Positions 1 to 10,756 of a stretch of 64,000 nucleotides of DNA are shown here, in pieces. The translations under genes were made by a program, and so were the position numbers. Below the pieces are notes generated by a model that did not search any database, was not told the origin of the DNA, and saw only the letters and a list, made by a program, of their open reading frames with translations. How positions within the stretch are numbered: position 1 is the first letter of the stretch; each line of letters starts with the position of its first letter. Origin of the DNA: Cydia pomonella (Eukaryota > Arthropoda > Insecta > Lepidoptera > Tortricidae); contig NC_084705.1 in the NCBI RefSeq assembly GCF_033807575.1, positions 10,038,019 through 10,102,018 of the forward strand. The letters run 5' to 3'.

Positions 1-23
1 GAAAATAATCTATCATATTTGTG

Positions 24-354
24 TTTTTTAGGGTTCCGTACCCAAAGGGTCAAACGGGACCCTATTACTGAGACTCCGCTGTCCGTCCGTCCGTCCGTCT
101 GTCACCACTCATGAACCGTGATAGTTAGCCAGTTGAAATTTCTACAGATTATGTATTTCTGTTGCCGCTATAACAACAAATACTAAAAACAGAATAAAAT
201 AAATAATTTTTCCCAATCTTGAGGTTCTCATCCAATCACCGAAGTTAAGCAACGTCGGGCGGGGTCAATACTTGGATGGGTGACCGTTTTTTTATAGATA
301 AAGGTACGGAACCCTTCCTGTGCGAGTCCGACTCGCACTTAGCCGGTTTTTTTA
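24..354 (+). repeat. GGGTTCCG-type dispersed element, chimeric with a 5S rRNA fragment
   Basis: It starts with a T run and AGGGTTCCGTACCC, then has a short (GTCC)n tract near 80-100. It ends with GGTACGGAACCC, a GAGTCCGACTCGCACTT stretch and CCGG plus T. These two ends are shared, in diverged form, with the elements at 20793, 32665 and 51155. The middle differs: it carries 5S rRNA sequence at 223-286. It is noncoding and probably non-autonomous. Confidence 0.65.
223..286 (+). pseudogene. 5S rRNA-derived fragment
   Basis: The 64 nt match the central and 3' part of metazoan 5S rRNA, including GAAGTTAAGCAACGTCGGGC and a following ACTTGGATGGGTGACCG block. This is the region of the internal pol III promoter. 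The 5' and extreme 3' parts of 5S are missing and a few bases differ, so it is not a functional 5S gene. It lies inside a GGGTTCCG element, as in a 5S-derived SINE head or a captured fragment. Confidence 0.8.
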
Positions 355-592
355 AGTATTTTTTTATGAGAACGACTAAAGCTGCCTAAACGATAATCAT
401 TTGAAAGTCCTTTAGATGGAGAGTAAAATCATATACTACATTTGTATGACACCATATATTAAGAAACTCGTTTTGTACGAGTAATTAAAAAGTGCATAAA
501 ATAACTAATACTCGAAATATAGGTAAAAGTGGTTTATTAATAAAGAAAACAACAAAAATTACAGATTCTGCACTGAAAATCAAAATATTAGA
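355..592. other. Spacer, no feature seen
   Basis: AT-rich sequence between the first repeat and the Tc1-like pseudogene. It probably includes the 3' noncoding end of that transposon. I looked for matching terminal inverted repeats on the two sides and could not find a convincing pair. Confidence 0.5.
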
Positions 593-1589
593 TTAGTACT
601 TGGTACTGAAACCCTTTGCATCAAGAACAGCTTGGCATCTTCGGGGCAGTGATGCAATCAACTTCGCGAGGAAAGGACTTGGAATGCGTTTCCACTCTTC
701 CTTTAATTGTTCACATCTTTCGTTGACATTTCTTGCACTCACACGACGACCTAGCTCCTTCCATAGGTTTTCTTTAGGATTCAAGTCCGGACTTTGAACG
801 TTTCTACGTTTTTTGAACCATTGTTTAACAAGATTAGACGAATGTTTCGGCTCATTATCTTGCTGAAACATAAACGCTCTGCCGAAATTTTGGCGTGCCC
901 AGGGAAGAAACACATCTTGTAATATTCCTTCATAAAGTTCCTTCGTCATAATGCCGTTAATTCGATGTAAAGCACCAACTCCACTTGCACTGAAACAGCC
1001 TCACACCATAAGGGAGCCGCCGCCGTGTTTGACTGTAGGGAGCTGATACTTGGGGTCATAGCGAGCATTGTCGATACATCGTACGTAGTTAATTCCATCT
1101 GTTCCGAATAGTAAAAACTTGGATTCATCGCTCCAGATTACCTTTTCCCACATTTCCGCAGTCCAAGAAAGATGTTCTTTCGCATATTTTTTTCTAGCTG
1201 CTCGATTTTTCTTGGAAATCAGTGGTTTCTTTGCAGGACGACGAGCACGAAGTCCACCATCCATCAGGCGATTTCTTACAGTACGTACGGACACAGAAAC
1301 TGAATTTCCACACGATATTTCCCGCATAATGTCGCTCGCCGTGAGTCGTGGATTGTGTCTTGCTATTCGCAAAATGTTGCGGTCTACCAAACTTGATGTG
1401 CAGCGTGGGCAGCCAGGTCTGTTGAGCCTTTTGACACCTCCGTGAGCTTTTTCCCGTTTCAAAACCTTCGATATAGTAGACTGATGAACTTGAAATTGCT
1501 TAGCCAGCGTCGATTGTGTGAAGCCATTTCTATAGCCATTTATAATGTATAGCTACTGTTAAGTTTTTATTTCCACGAGGTCTCCCCAT
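593..1589 (-). pseudogene. Tc1-like transposase pseudogene
   Basis: Read on the minus strand, this is a nearly full-length Tc1-family transposase, the enzyme that cuts and pastes its own element. The ATG at 1589 opens MGRPRGNKN, typical of the family. A frameshift follows near 1530-1550, and then comes the helix-turn-helix part (NGFTQSTLAKQF, VHQSTISKVLKRE). The catalytic domain shows WSDESKF (first Asp), QQDNEPKHSS (second Asp) and PDLNPKENLW (Glu). A TGA at 1001-1003 replaces the usual Trp before GCFSASGVG; beyond it the frame stays open to the stop at 593. Only 28 residues separate the second Asp and the Glu, against 34 usual for Tc1, because a block between KRRNV and QSPDLNP is missing. 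Dead copy, high confidence in family. Confidence 0.9.
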
Positions 1590-1766
1590 GACGGAACTGA
1601 TATTTCTTATAAATATGATTATGAATTAGCACGATATTCCGTTTTTTATCGACTTAAATACTACTAGTGACGGACGCTAAATTCCAGAAATAATAATTCC
1701 AATTGAATTTCGAAATATGTATCGGCCTGCTAGCGTATAATTGGTTGAGAATAAATCAATATAACC

Positions 1767-1816
1767 TTTTTAGGGTTCCGTAGTCAACTAGGAACCCTTA
1801 TAGTTTCGCCATGTCC

Positions 1817-1847
<31 letters not shown>

Positions 1848-2474
1848 CGAGGCTTTGCTCCGTGGTCGTTAGTGCTAGAAAGCTGAAATTCGGCATGGAT
1901 ATATAAATCAATAAAGCCGACAAAGTCGTACAATAAAATCTTAAAATTTAATTTTTTTGAGGGTGCCTCCCCTACACGTAAAGTGGGGGTGATTTTTTTT
2001 TTTGCTTCAACCCTACAGTGTGGGGTATCGTTAGAAAGGTCTTTCAAAACTAATAGGGGTCTTCAACAAATATTTTTTGATATAGTGAATATATTCGGAG
2101 ATAATCGCTCCGAAAGAAAAAAAAATTGTGTCCCCCCCCCCCCTCTAACTTTTAAACCATAGGTCCAAAAATTATGAAAAAAATTGTGAAAGTAGAGCTT
2201 AAGAAAGACATTAAATGAAAACTATAGCGGATATGATCAGTTTAGCGGTTTTTGAGTCATCGCAAAAAGTTCCCCCTTCATAGTAAAAAGACTTCCTTTA
2301 ATTAGGTACTGATTATGCAAATTTGCCTATTTGTTTAACTCGCGTGAAAGGTACCGTTTCATCCCTTGGTTAACAATTTACTATACTTTAAGCTCCAGTT
2401 TAGCTTATTGTGACGGAAGAGTAACTACGGAACCCTACACTGAGCATGGCCCGACATGCTCTTGGCCGGTTTTT
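1767..2474 (+). repeat. GGGTTCCG element type A, copy A1
   Basis: A 0.7-kb noncoding dispersed element. It opens with a T run and AGGGTTCCGTAG, then AACCCTTATAGTTTCGCCATG, a (GTCT)n microsatellite at about 1817-1848, a conserved body, and an end reading GCTCTTGGCCGGTTTTT. The same element occurs inverted at 2698-3402 and direct at 51687-52400, with partial copies at 16262, 18920 and 37029. Small open frames inside it are chance. Confidence 0.8.
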
Positions 2475-2697
2475 ATTTGATTAGTTATCAACAAATTCAG
2501 TTATTGGTTTCATTTAATTTGAAATATTTTACAGAAAAATCACAATATGATAGATTTTTTCCACTACTGCACCTACTTATAAAAGCTCTAAGAAAAATCG
2601 AAATAAACCGGTATTTTATAATATAAACTGGTCCTGAGCCTTGGATACTGGCATGTTATACACCATCTGAAAGGCTGGTGATATTCAGTTATAAAGT
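2475..2697. other. Spacer between inverted A elements
   Basis: 223 bp of AT-rich sequence forming the loop between the two inverted A copies. No gene or known repeat is seen. Confidence 0.5.
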
Positions 2698-3402
2698 AAA
2701 AAAACCGGCCAAGAGCATGTCGGGCCACGCTCAGTGTAGGGTTCCGTAGTTACTCTTCCGTCACAATAAGCTAAACTGGAGCTTAAAGTATAGTAAATTG
2801 TTAACCAAGGGATGAAACGGTACCTTTCACCCGAGTTAAACAAATAGGCAAATTTGCATAATCAGAACCTAATTAAAGTAAGTCTTTTTACTATGAAGGG
2901 AAAACTTTTTGCGATAACTCAAAAACAGCTTAACTGATCATGTCTGCTATAGTTTTCATTTAATGTCTTTCTTAAGCTCTACTTCCAAGATTTTTTTCAT
3001 ATTTTTTGGACCTATGGTTCAAAAGTTAGAGGGGACACATTTTTTTTCTTTAGGAGCGATTATATCCAAATATATTCACTTTATCAAAAAATGTTTCTTG
3101 AAAACCCCTATTAGTTTTGAAAGACCTTTCCAACGATACCCCACACTCTAGGGTTGAAGCGAAAAAAAAATTCTCCCCCACTTTACGTGTAGGGGAGGTA
3201 CCCTAAAAAAAATTAAATTATTAGATTTTATTGTACGACTTTGTCAGCTTTATTGATTTATATATCCATGCCAAATTTCAGCTTTCTAGCACTAACGGCT
3301 ACGGAGCAAAGCCTCGGACAGACAGACAGACAGACAGACAGACGGACATGGCGAAACTATAAGGGTTCCGTTTTATGCCATTTGGCTACGGAACCCTAAA
3401 AA
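2698..3402 (-). repeat. GGGTTCCG element type A, copy A2 (inverted to A1)
   Basis: Reverse-oriented copy of the A1 element. It begins AAACCGGCCAAGAGCATG and ends GGCTACGGAACCCTAAAAA, with a (GACA)n tract at about 3318-3345. In the terminal 60 bases I see one difference from A1. Together the two copies form a large palindrome with arms of about 0.7 kb. Confidence 0.8.
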
Positions 3403-4095
3403 TGGAACAACTAGTTAATCAGACTCATATTTTTTAATATTTTTTTCCATACGAATCTGGCAGGAATCCACCGCGACGATGGAGCTCAGTAGACGTGATT
3501 TTCGGGTTATTATTTATTATGCTCCGTATGTCCGTCCCTGCTTTATTCACTTGTCGTCCTGACTGCTGGAACGCGATGAGTGTTAGCTCTGGAGCTTGCA
3601 CGTAGCTGGATGTGCCCTACGCCAACCTGGATGACCCACGGCTTCACTGGAGAAGGTCCGTTGAAAAGTTGGAGCTCGACTCGATGCCTCAATCTTGCCT
3701 TCTCGTAATTCAGAGGCTTCGTAAGGACCATCAAAAATCCAAATTACAAATTGCAAAAATCCAAAAGGTGGCAAAGTGAATAGACGTTGGGGATGCGGAA
3801 AACAACCGGAAAGTTCCGGCAGAGCTCTAGAATCTGTGAGAACTATGAACACAAAATTGCCATACATAAATTTTAACATAGAGAATTGGATTATGATTGA
3901 ATTTATACATTTTATTGAATATTTGAATTAATAAAAAATATGCAAATTGAATATAACTAAATATGAGATTATTTTACTATATTAAATTAAAATTGTATAG
4001 AAATTATAAGCTGATTTTTTTTATAACAAACATTAATTAATTCCGTTACAATGAATAAGGATCATAAATGGGTGCATTTTTTAACGTTTCGTAAC
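3403..4095. other. Unassigned region
   Basis: The part at about 3455-3880 is less AT-rich than its surroundings and is open on the minus strand for 98 codons. I recognise no domain in the translation, and it may be a repeat fragment. The rest (3880-4095) is AT-rich with no feature. Confidence 0.4.
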
Positions 4096-4099
4096 ACTT

Positions 4100-4385
4100 A
4101 AAAAACAGTTTAAAGCCGCAAGAATGTTTTGAACTTTATGTTACAACTTTCGGTGAATCTGCGTGTTCTCGTTCAACATTTTTTAATTTGTTTGCTGAAT
4201 TCAAAAGAGGGCGTGGCAGTTTTCAAGACAAGGCGGCCACCAACCGCAGTTACTCTTGAATATATGAAAATGTAGAAAAAAATATTCATAAGAACTGGCG
4301 AATTACATTCGTAGAGCTTAAGCAAAAACTATGCATTGGATCAGCAGCATTACAAACAATTATTCACGAGCGTAAGCGTTCACTC
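4100..4385 (+). pseudogene. mariner-family transposase remnant, N-terminal part
   Basis: Reading three forward frames in turn gives pieces of a classical mariner DNA-binding region: FGESACSRSTFFNLFAEFKR then GRGSFQDK, RRPPTAVT, and ITFVELKQKLCIGSAALQTI then IHERK. This order matches the paired helix-turn-helix part of mariner transposases. At least two frameshifts and a TAG interrupt it, and the catalytic domain is absent. An old decayed copy. Confidence 0.75.
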
Positions 4386-4544
4386 TCACCTTCAGCAGAA
4401 CCGAAAGACCTAGATCTACATGACTAGTAAAATAGCCGAAACAATACGAAGCATCAGAGCATCACTCTAAATGGCGCTACATGTAACGTCCTTTACACTG
4501 TTACAAGATTTTCATCTGATAATGTCAAGAACCAGTGCATGATT

Positions 4545-4725
4545 CAACCTTTACCGGTCGCCGTGGTAAAACCTAGGATTTACCAAATCCATGTCGGTAA
4601 AAGCCCGAAGTGAACAATAATTATTAAACATTTCGGGCTTTTACCGATCGGTATCGGTAAAACCTAGGTCTTACCGGTATATCCTAGGTTTTACCGTACT
4701 TCGGGCTTTTACAGTAACACATATA
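4545..4725. repeat. Palindromic repeat with CTAGG/TTACCG motifs
   Basis: The stretch repeats GGTAAAACCTAGG and its complement several times and has AAAAGCCCGAAGTG opposite CTTCGGGCTTTTA. It can fold into an extended hairpin, like a foldback MITE. No coding content. Confidence 0.55.
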
Positions 4726-5118
4726 TCAAATATAATCATATTTTATATATGTATGAATTTTATATTAGGTATGTAGTTACATGACCCCCCCATTCCAAAA
4801 GCGGCTTTATACCGAAAGCGTATTGTAATAAAATAGCTCCAGTTCGATGGGCGTAAATAAACTTTACCTATTAACACGTCAAAATTGCCGTTTAACAAGA
4901 TCGGAAGGCAGTAAATGAAGATTAAACGTACCGATATACCGACCAGCCAAACTCCTCAATGACTTTATGGTATTAGTTCTCAACATCTCTAACCCTTTCA
5001 ATCAGAATGTGTTGCGATATTACTTGGCGGGAGGTACTACAAGTTACTTTAATACTTATAGAGTAGGTATATACAATCTCGAATGGTCCATGTTAATACT
5101 GCAACCCATATTAGGAAG
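4726..5118. other. Spacer, no feature seen
   Basis: AT-rich noncoding sequence. The short open frame near 4967 has no recognisable content. Confidence 0.4.
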
Positions 5119-5512
5119 TTTTTTTTTAATACTACGTCGGTGGCAAACACGCATACGGCCCGCCTGATGGTAAGCAGTCTCCGTAGCCTATGTACGCCTG
5201 CATCTCCAGAGGAGTTACATGCGCGTTGCCGAGCCTAGCATCCCCCCCCCCCCCTCGTTGAGGTCTGGCAACCTTACTCACCGGCAGGAATACAACACTA
5301 TGAGTAGGGTCTAGTAGTATTTGGCTGCGGTTTTCTGTAAGGTGGAGGTACTTCCCCAGTTTGGCTCTGCTCTAGATCTGGAATGACATCCGCTGGCTGT
5401 GCCCTACCACACAAAGCGAGATGACATTCACAATGCCCATACCTCTCTTTTGGACGTAGTTTAAAGACATACCCGGGTCCACGGACCCGGACCATACACG
5501 GGTCCGGATTTT
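5119..5512 (+). repeat. Lepidopteran dispersed repeat (CGGCCCGCCTGATGG type)
   Basis: After a T run come GGCAAACACGCATACGGCCC, GCCTGATGGTAAGCAGTCTC, a poly-C tract near 5240-5254, GGTGGAGGTACTTCCCCAG and a conserved tail ending ACCCGGGTCCACGG. I recognise this series as a very common moth and butterfly repeat. Its class is unclear to me. Noncoding. Confidence 0.65.
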
Positions 5513-5884
5513 TGCGTAATATGCCTAGACCAACGGTAGGCAAATAGCTACTATCGATGTGCATGTGGCTATGTAAAATGAAGGTTCTACATGAATTAGA
5601 AAACTATATTCGTAATTATGTAGAGAAAATTATGACTAACCAAATTAATCGACTTTTTTCATAAAAATTGCCCTAGTTCGCCTAAACATTACGGTAAAAT
5701 ACTCTTATCAAAAATATGAAAAAAAAAAACAAACTACAAATTATTTACTCGTCGCGATTACGCTACAGCTGCAAAATAGAGACAAACACTTCCAATGGTG
5801 CTATATGTGTTTCTCGTGATGAGAAGCCACCAATCAATCAATCAAGTAATCAAATATTTATTGATAAAATATAGGTATGCCACC
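5513..5884. other. Spacer, no feature seen
   Basis: AT-rich noncoding sequence. The short run CAATCAATCAATCAAG near 5832 and the following TATTTATTGATAAAAT resemble a LINE tail in reverse but are too short to call. Confidence 0.4.
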
Positions 5885-6345
5885 ACGCGCTGAAAAAGGA
5901 TTCACGCAGGCATTGTGTGGCACTGCGGAGCCAGATATTGCTTCTGGTCTGAGGGCTGCCACGCCGAATACGGCGCTATATGTATCGCGTCTCTATGTTT
6001 CCGCCATTCCGCCACGATAAACGATGTGGTGGAATATATTCGCAAGAAGACCTGTTTCGAGCTGAAGGTGTTCCAGCTGCGATCAAAACATTATGTGCAT
6101 TTCAACTCGTTTGTGGTGCACGTGCCGCGTCCGCTTTTGGAAACAATCGCAAGCACGGACTTCTGGCCGAAGGGTGTAATATTTCGGCGGTTCCGTGGGA
6201 ATCTACCGAATCCTACACCAGCACAGGAGACGCCGCAACAGAAAATTGCGTCACAACAATATATTTTTTTAGTAGCTATATAATTTTTATTATTGTATGT
6301 ATGTATCTCTGGGCCTTAATTGCCTGAAAATAAATGATTTTTGAT
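5885..6345 (+). pseudogene. LINE ORF1 C-terminal fragment with a 3' tail
   Basis: Two forward frames join into the end of a non-LTR retrotransposon ORF1 protein. One reads TALYVSRLYVSA up to a stop near 6016. The other continues INDVVEYIRKKT, FQLRSKHYVHFNSFVVHVPR, and FWPKGVIFRRFRG before its stop at about 6283. The FVV-VPR and WP-GV-FR-FRG blocks are typical of the C-terminal nucleic-acid-binding domain of ORF1 in insect CR1/jockey-type LINEs. One frameshift near 6010 breaks it. No ORF2 follows. Instead the sequence runs into GCCTGAAAATAAATGATTTT, a LINE-like 3' end with an AATAAA. Confidence 0.7.
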
Positions 6346-7140
6346 TTAGTCCACATTATCTACTACGCAAACTTTCATAATGATGTACGAGTATTTATTC
6401 ACTTGAAATTATTATCGAATTCAGGCGCCTAGCGATGAAAAGTACCCAGCGTTCTATGGAGGCAATAAAACTTGTAACTTAATGTTCGGGGACACTTACG
6501 GATATTGCGTTTAACTAGTAATCCATTAACTTTTGTGTGCACACTGAACATTATGAAAGTATCTTATAAAAACGTGCAAAAGGAAACTACAAGAATTCTG
6601 AAAAATGTCCTGTTTCTTGTTTATTAAGTTTTATTGTTCCTATTTTTCCAGTAAATTGTGGTATTCAAATTCAATACCAGGTTATTTTAACAAGGCGACT
6701 AATATCACTGTTCATTTTCTAAAATAAATACTTGGGTGACTCGTAATTTGACAGAGTTGATACGTATGTTTGCCAATTAATCACTTAGAAGTTTACTAAC
6801 TAAAAACCTTGATTGTTTTAAATATTGATCCTAGCATGTGGAAGGAAACTTTAAGATAATTATTTATGTTGGGATTTTTTTAGCTATGGATCATACTTGC
6901 CATAGTATTTACAAAAATCTAAGGAAAAGGAACTTTATAATTGATTTTAACTAACGAGAAAATTAACAGAAACAAAACTGAATTCAAAGATGTAGGGTAA
7001 CGGCGGCTATTAACGCGGGTATCAAAATCGACGTCTAACACCGCGGTGTTTACAAATACGCATTTTGCAAGCAAACAGATCTATCCCCTAAGAAATAAAG
7101 CATACACAAAACAAGCTCATTCATTGGTCTATCGTGCCCA
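6346..7140. other. Intergenic spacer upstream of a candidate promoter
   Basis: AT-rich noncoding sequence without recognised repeats or coding signal. GC and CpG content rise from about 7000 toward the candidate start site at 7186. Confidence 0.4.
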
Positions 7141-7183
7141 TTAGTGTGCATTTGTGTGAGTGTAACAAAAAACTCGCGATTCG

Positions 7184-7218
7184 TCAGTTTGTGCGACGGC
7201 GGCGCAAGAACCGGTTGT
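7184..7218 (+). promoter_or_regulatory. Candidate core promoter (Inr + DPE)
   Basis: The arthropod initiator TCAGTT lies at 7184-7189, giving +1 at A7186. At exactly +28 (7213) is GGTTG, a full match to the downstream promoter element consensus DGWYV. There is no TATA box at -30. The local sequence is CpG-rich (GTGCGACGGCGGCGC). The spacing match is what makes this more than chance, but no expression data support it. Confidence 0.5.
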
Positions 7219-7243
7219 TCCATACAGACGCGTGACACCACAG
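7186..7243 (+). other. Candidate noncoding exon 1 of the 54-kb gene
   Basis: The 58 nt between the predicted start site and a strong splice donor (CACAG|GTAAGT, intron from 7244). It holds no ATG, so it would be 5' UTR. Joining it to the coding exons from 13375 onward is inference from position and strand. It could instead serve another gene. Confidence 0.4.
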
Positions 7244-7429
7244 GTAAGTGCACTCCAATCTTACTTAGTGTTTTACGTAATAGTTATGGCAAATAAACTA
7301 GTGCAATGCCTTTTAAGAGGTTGTGTATTGTTTTCTACACGCTTTTGAATTACTTTTAACTTAGTTTTTGACCCGGAAATACGTTTAAAATTGAAAATAA
7401 AATACAGCGGTGATAGGCGCCAATTACTT

Positions 7430-9095
7430 CTGTGGTAAGTAATTCCGTGGTATGCCATGGTAATAGAAAAAGTGGTAGTTTTGTTATTTACTCTTTAGTT
7501 TTGGTACAAATTATCAATTTTATAATTTCTTTTATTTATTCCAATCTTGATCTATTCACGCTATTAAAGAGCTATTTCCGTGGTATGGAAAGTATTTAAC
7601 TAACCCTTAATTTTTAACAAAAACTTCAGCACCGATTTCCTTGTTTCTATGGGAACCCTTAATCTGTCAATTTTTTTTTATTTTGAGTTAAAACCTAAAA
7701 TTTACTTGCCAGTTATGTGATTTTGTCTTTACAAGAAGCTTGTAATATACGTGTTTGATTTGATTTGAAAAACCATCTGTGTTTTATTATTTTTATGGGT
7801 CGGAATTAGGTTTAATTAAACTCCAAATTAAGCCTATTACCGATGGTATGATCAGATTACCCTCGGTAATAGAATGTATAGAAATCTATTACCGACCCAG
7901 AGAAATATCGAATGAGTCGGTAATAGGCTCTTAAAGAGTTATCTATTACCGAGTGACTATTTGGTATTGTATTGAAATATCGCATTTAGGGTACCGCAAG
8001 TACAGATTTCGTTGATAAAATTTAGACTTCAGTTATCATTATCAGATTTAAATTCTTCTGTTTTCTGATTCAGTTATTACTCTGACAAGGAAGGGTACCC
8101 AACTGCCGGACATTTCCGATTAGATTTTTTTTTATATAATTTTATTAATAAAAGTACTGTGATTTGTTAATTATAAACGGGTAAATTATAACACATAATA
8201 TGTGAGAGACTTTATTTAACTTAATTACCTTATCAAAAATATTAGAATTAAAAAAATTCATGTTTTTATATATAGTCGAAATTTTATAAGGTGGACGTTT
8301 ACCATTTCACTGTAGTAAACTTTCACTTAGGTGGTAAACGTCCAGCTTATAAAATTTCGACTATAATTTACGCTGTGCCTTATGAGTAAATGTTACTTAC
8401 TTGTTTTTTTGTGCAGCTAATTATGTCAGTAAGACAAATTCTTATCAATCTTTATAGCATTTAAAAATTACTTTATTTAATAACAGGCAGGCCTATTTGT
8501 CATATACGTCCTTAGTAAAACTTTACTAATAGTAATTTTTGTTGTTTTACATGTAAAACATTCAACTTATAACTTGTTATACAGGTACTCGTGGGTACTT
8601 GGTAAGTTAACTATTTAATAGTATTTGATTGTGCCAAAGTGTAATTATAATCTCTTCGAATATATCTCTTATTTTTAAACATACTCCTATAGTTTTATTT
8701 TTTATTTTTGTGTCATTATTAAAGTTAATGACACAAAAATAATATACAGAACCCACGTCGTTTTAACCCTCGGTATTAGGTTTCGAATTTTGAGTTTGAT
8801 TTCTATTAACGAGTGCAGAAAAATCATGCCAATTGTACCCTCGGTAATGAAAGCTCAATTCGCGATAATAGAATCACAGCCTGTCCCTTGCCACGGTAAT
8901 AGAAGATTTGGTCATTTTGGCTTCAAAAAATATTTTAATACATATAATAACCTAAAATGAATCCAAAAACGTGTGAAACGGAAAGTTCATTAAATGCTCT
9001 GATGAAAAAAAAATATTCCTGGCTGTTAGACAGCATTGATACCCTTAATTTTTGGATCTCTTTTGAAAAGTTCCTTAACTACCACGGTAATAGGT
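7430..9095. repeat. Cluster of CGGTAATAG motifs in both orientations
   Basis: The core CGGTAATAG, its complement CTATTACCG and near matches recur about ten times: around 7453, 7838, 7866, 7888, 7916, 7941, 8770, 8843, 8893 and 9082. The spacing is irregular, the flanks differ, and both strands are used. That is unlike a simple tandem array. The cluster begins about 200 bp downstream of the candidate first exon. Confidence 0.5.
8271..8365. repeat. Foldback element
   Basis: A 95-bp near-perfect palindrome. The outer arm TATAGTCGAAATTTTATAAG is matched by its complement at 8346-8365. The inner arm GGACGTTTACCA pairs with TGGTAAACGTCC. The loop is about 25 nt. MITE-like; no coding content. Confidence 0.7.
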
Positions 9096-9867
9096 GCCTT
9101 TACCCTATATAACTCATTATTGAGAGGATAACGCAGACCTAATAAGGGCTAATTATATGAAGCTTGTGGCAGCAACTCATTCCTTATGCATTCAGCGCGC
9201 CTTAATGCCTTCATTACCAGTTTAAAGTATTAAGCAAACTTGGAAGCAGCAAGCATCTCACCGAGATTTATTTAAGTGGCTCTTCAGGGGCTTCCTTCAA
9301 TATACGGCAGCATTTAAGCGGAAATAATTTTCCAATTTCACTGAAGTGAACCCTGATATATATGTAACCATAAAATAAATCGTTTATTAAAAATCGTAAT
9401 CTTGTTTAGATATTTTGTTGAAAATTTTTATATACCAAGCCATGTAAACAGTACAGCTATTAAAATTAAATAATGAATTTTCATCATCACAACTCTAAAT
9501 GCTTTGACATGGTCTCACTTTTTATAGTTGTATAGAACACAAGGAGAGTTGTTGCTGTTGTATAAATACTAAAAACTACTTCAAAACCGTTCACGTCCTT
9601 GCAAACAGCACCAAGCTTGCGAGGAAACTACAATAATCAACAATATTAGATAGATTCTTTATGGTATGTCGTAAACAATTTTAAATAGTATTTTATACAA
9701 TCGTGATATAATAAGGAGCTGCTGAGCTACCTAAGTGAGGTACAAGATTGAAAAGCTTGTTTATATCACTATTCTACAATACTTTTTGTAAGAGTCGACA
9801 AAAATAATTTTTTTTTAACTATAAAACCTAAATAAGCAATAAAAAATTGCTAAGTATTTAAGTAGAC
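9096..9867. other. Intron or spacer, no feature seen
   Basis: AT-rich noncoding sequence. No repeat shared with the rest of the window was noticed. Confidence 0.4.
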
Positions 9868-10630
9868 AATAGTAGTTTATGTAACTGCTACATAATAAAA
9901 GGCATTAAAATACACGAGTGTGGATTTAAGAAACGAACGAAGTGAGTTTTTTAATAGGATCACACGAGTGTTTTAATGCCTCATTATGTACAGTTACATA
10001 CACTATTTATAGATAAAATATTATAAAATATTATAACACATATTATAAACTTTCTATGATATATTCACTAACCCAAATTACAGCCAACGTTGGGGCATCT
10101 TTGCTCTCTTGGCGGAACTCGCGGATATGTGGTGGCCTCAACGAAATAATTTTATCGCTCATTTTACACGCACCTTTTGCTATAGTTACTTTAAAAACAA
10201 CAAAACATATTCATTTTATACTTAAAACGAATTAAAAGATAAACTGTACGTCAAATGGCGGTAAATGAAAACTTTTTTCACGCATGTCACGCATTCGTAG
10301 TTTTTTTTTTAATTCAGAGACAAACTAGAGTCGGGGGCCTATTTCCGTATCATTCGATACAAACTAACATGCGAGATATGTCAAAATTGTATGCAATTGA
10401 CGTTTCATTTCGAATAAAAAGGTATCTCGACTAATTTTAGAATAGAGGTCAAAACGAATTGCTTTTTTTTCAGAGTTGTTCCAAATTTGAATGTATAACC
10501 ATATCGATTTCGATAAGTTACGAAGCAATAACAACAATATCACAGATAATAAATTTGTTGTAACAAAACAGTTTATCGTAATGTTGGCCATTATTTACGG
10601 ATTTTGAAGGCATCATAGAGGGTTTATGAC
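9868..10630. repeat. Dispersed repeat D, copy 1, with foldback head
   Basis: The first 140 bp form a long hairpin: TTTATGTAACTGCTACATAA, then GGCATTAAAATACACGAGTG, matched by their complements ending near 10005. About 600 bp of further sequence follows. Both parts recur in the same order at 27550-28310, which shows a mobile unit of about 760 bp. The open frame of 75 codons on the minus strand at 10364 is not conserved in copy 2. Confidence 0.7.
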
Positions 10631-10756
10631 ATGACATGTGTTAAAGATAAAATACTATTATAGTTGAGTTGGGAGCCCATACATGAAAAATACGCAATTA
10701 TAGCTTGGTATACGAAATCTTAATTCAACCATTACAGTCGACGAGTAGAAAATAGT

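Noticed and set aside
3583..3879. 98-codon minus-strand open frame
   Set aside because: No domain, no splice context and no homologous copy seen; treated as noncoding.
5980..6327. 115-codon forward frame
   Set aside because: Only its first part matches LINE ORF1 in that frame. After about 6016 the ORF1 reading continues in the other frame, so this is not a gene of its own.
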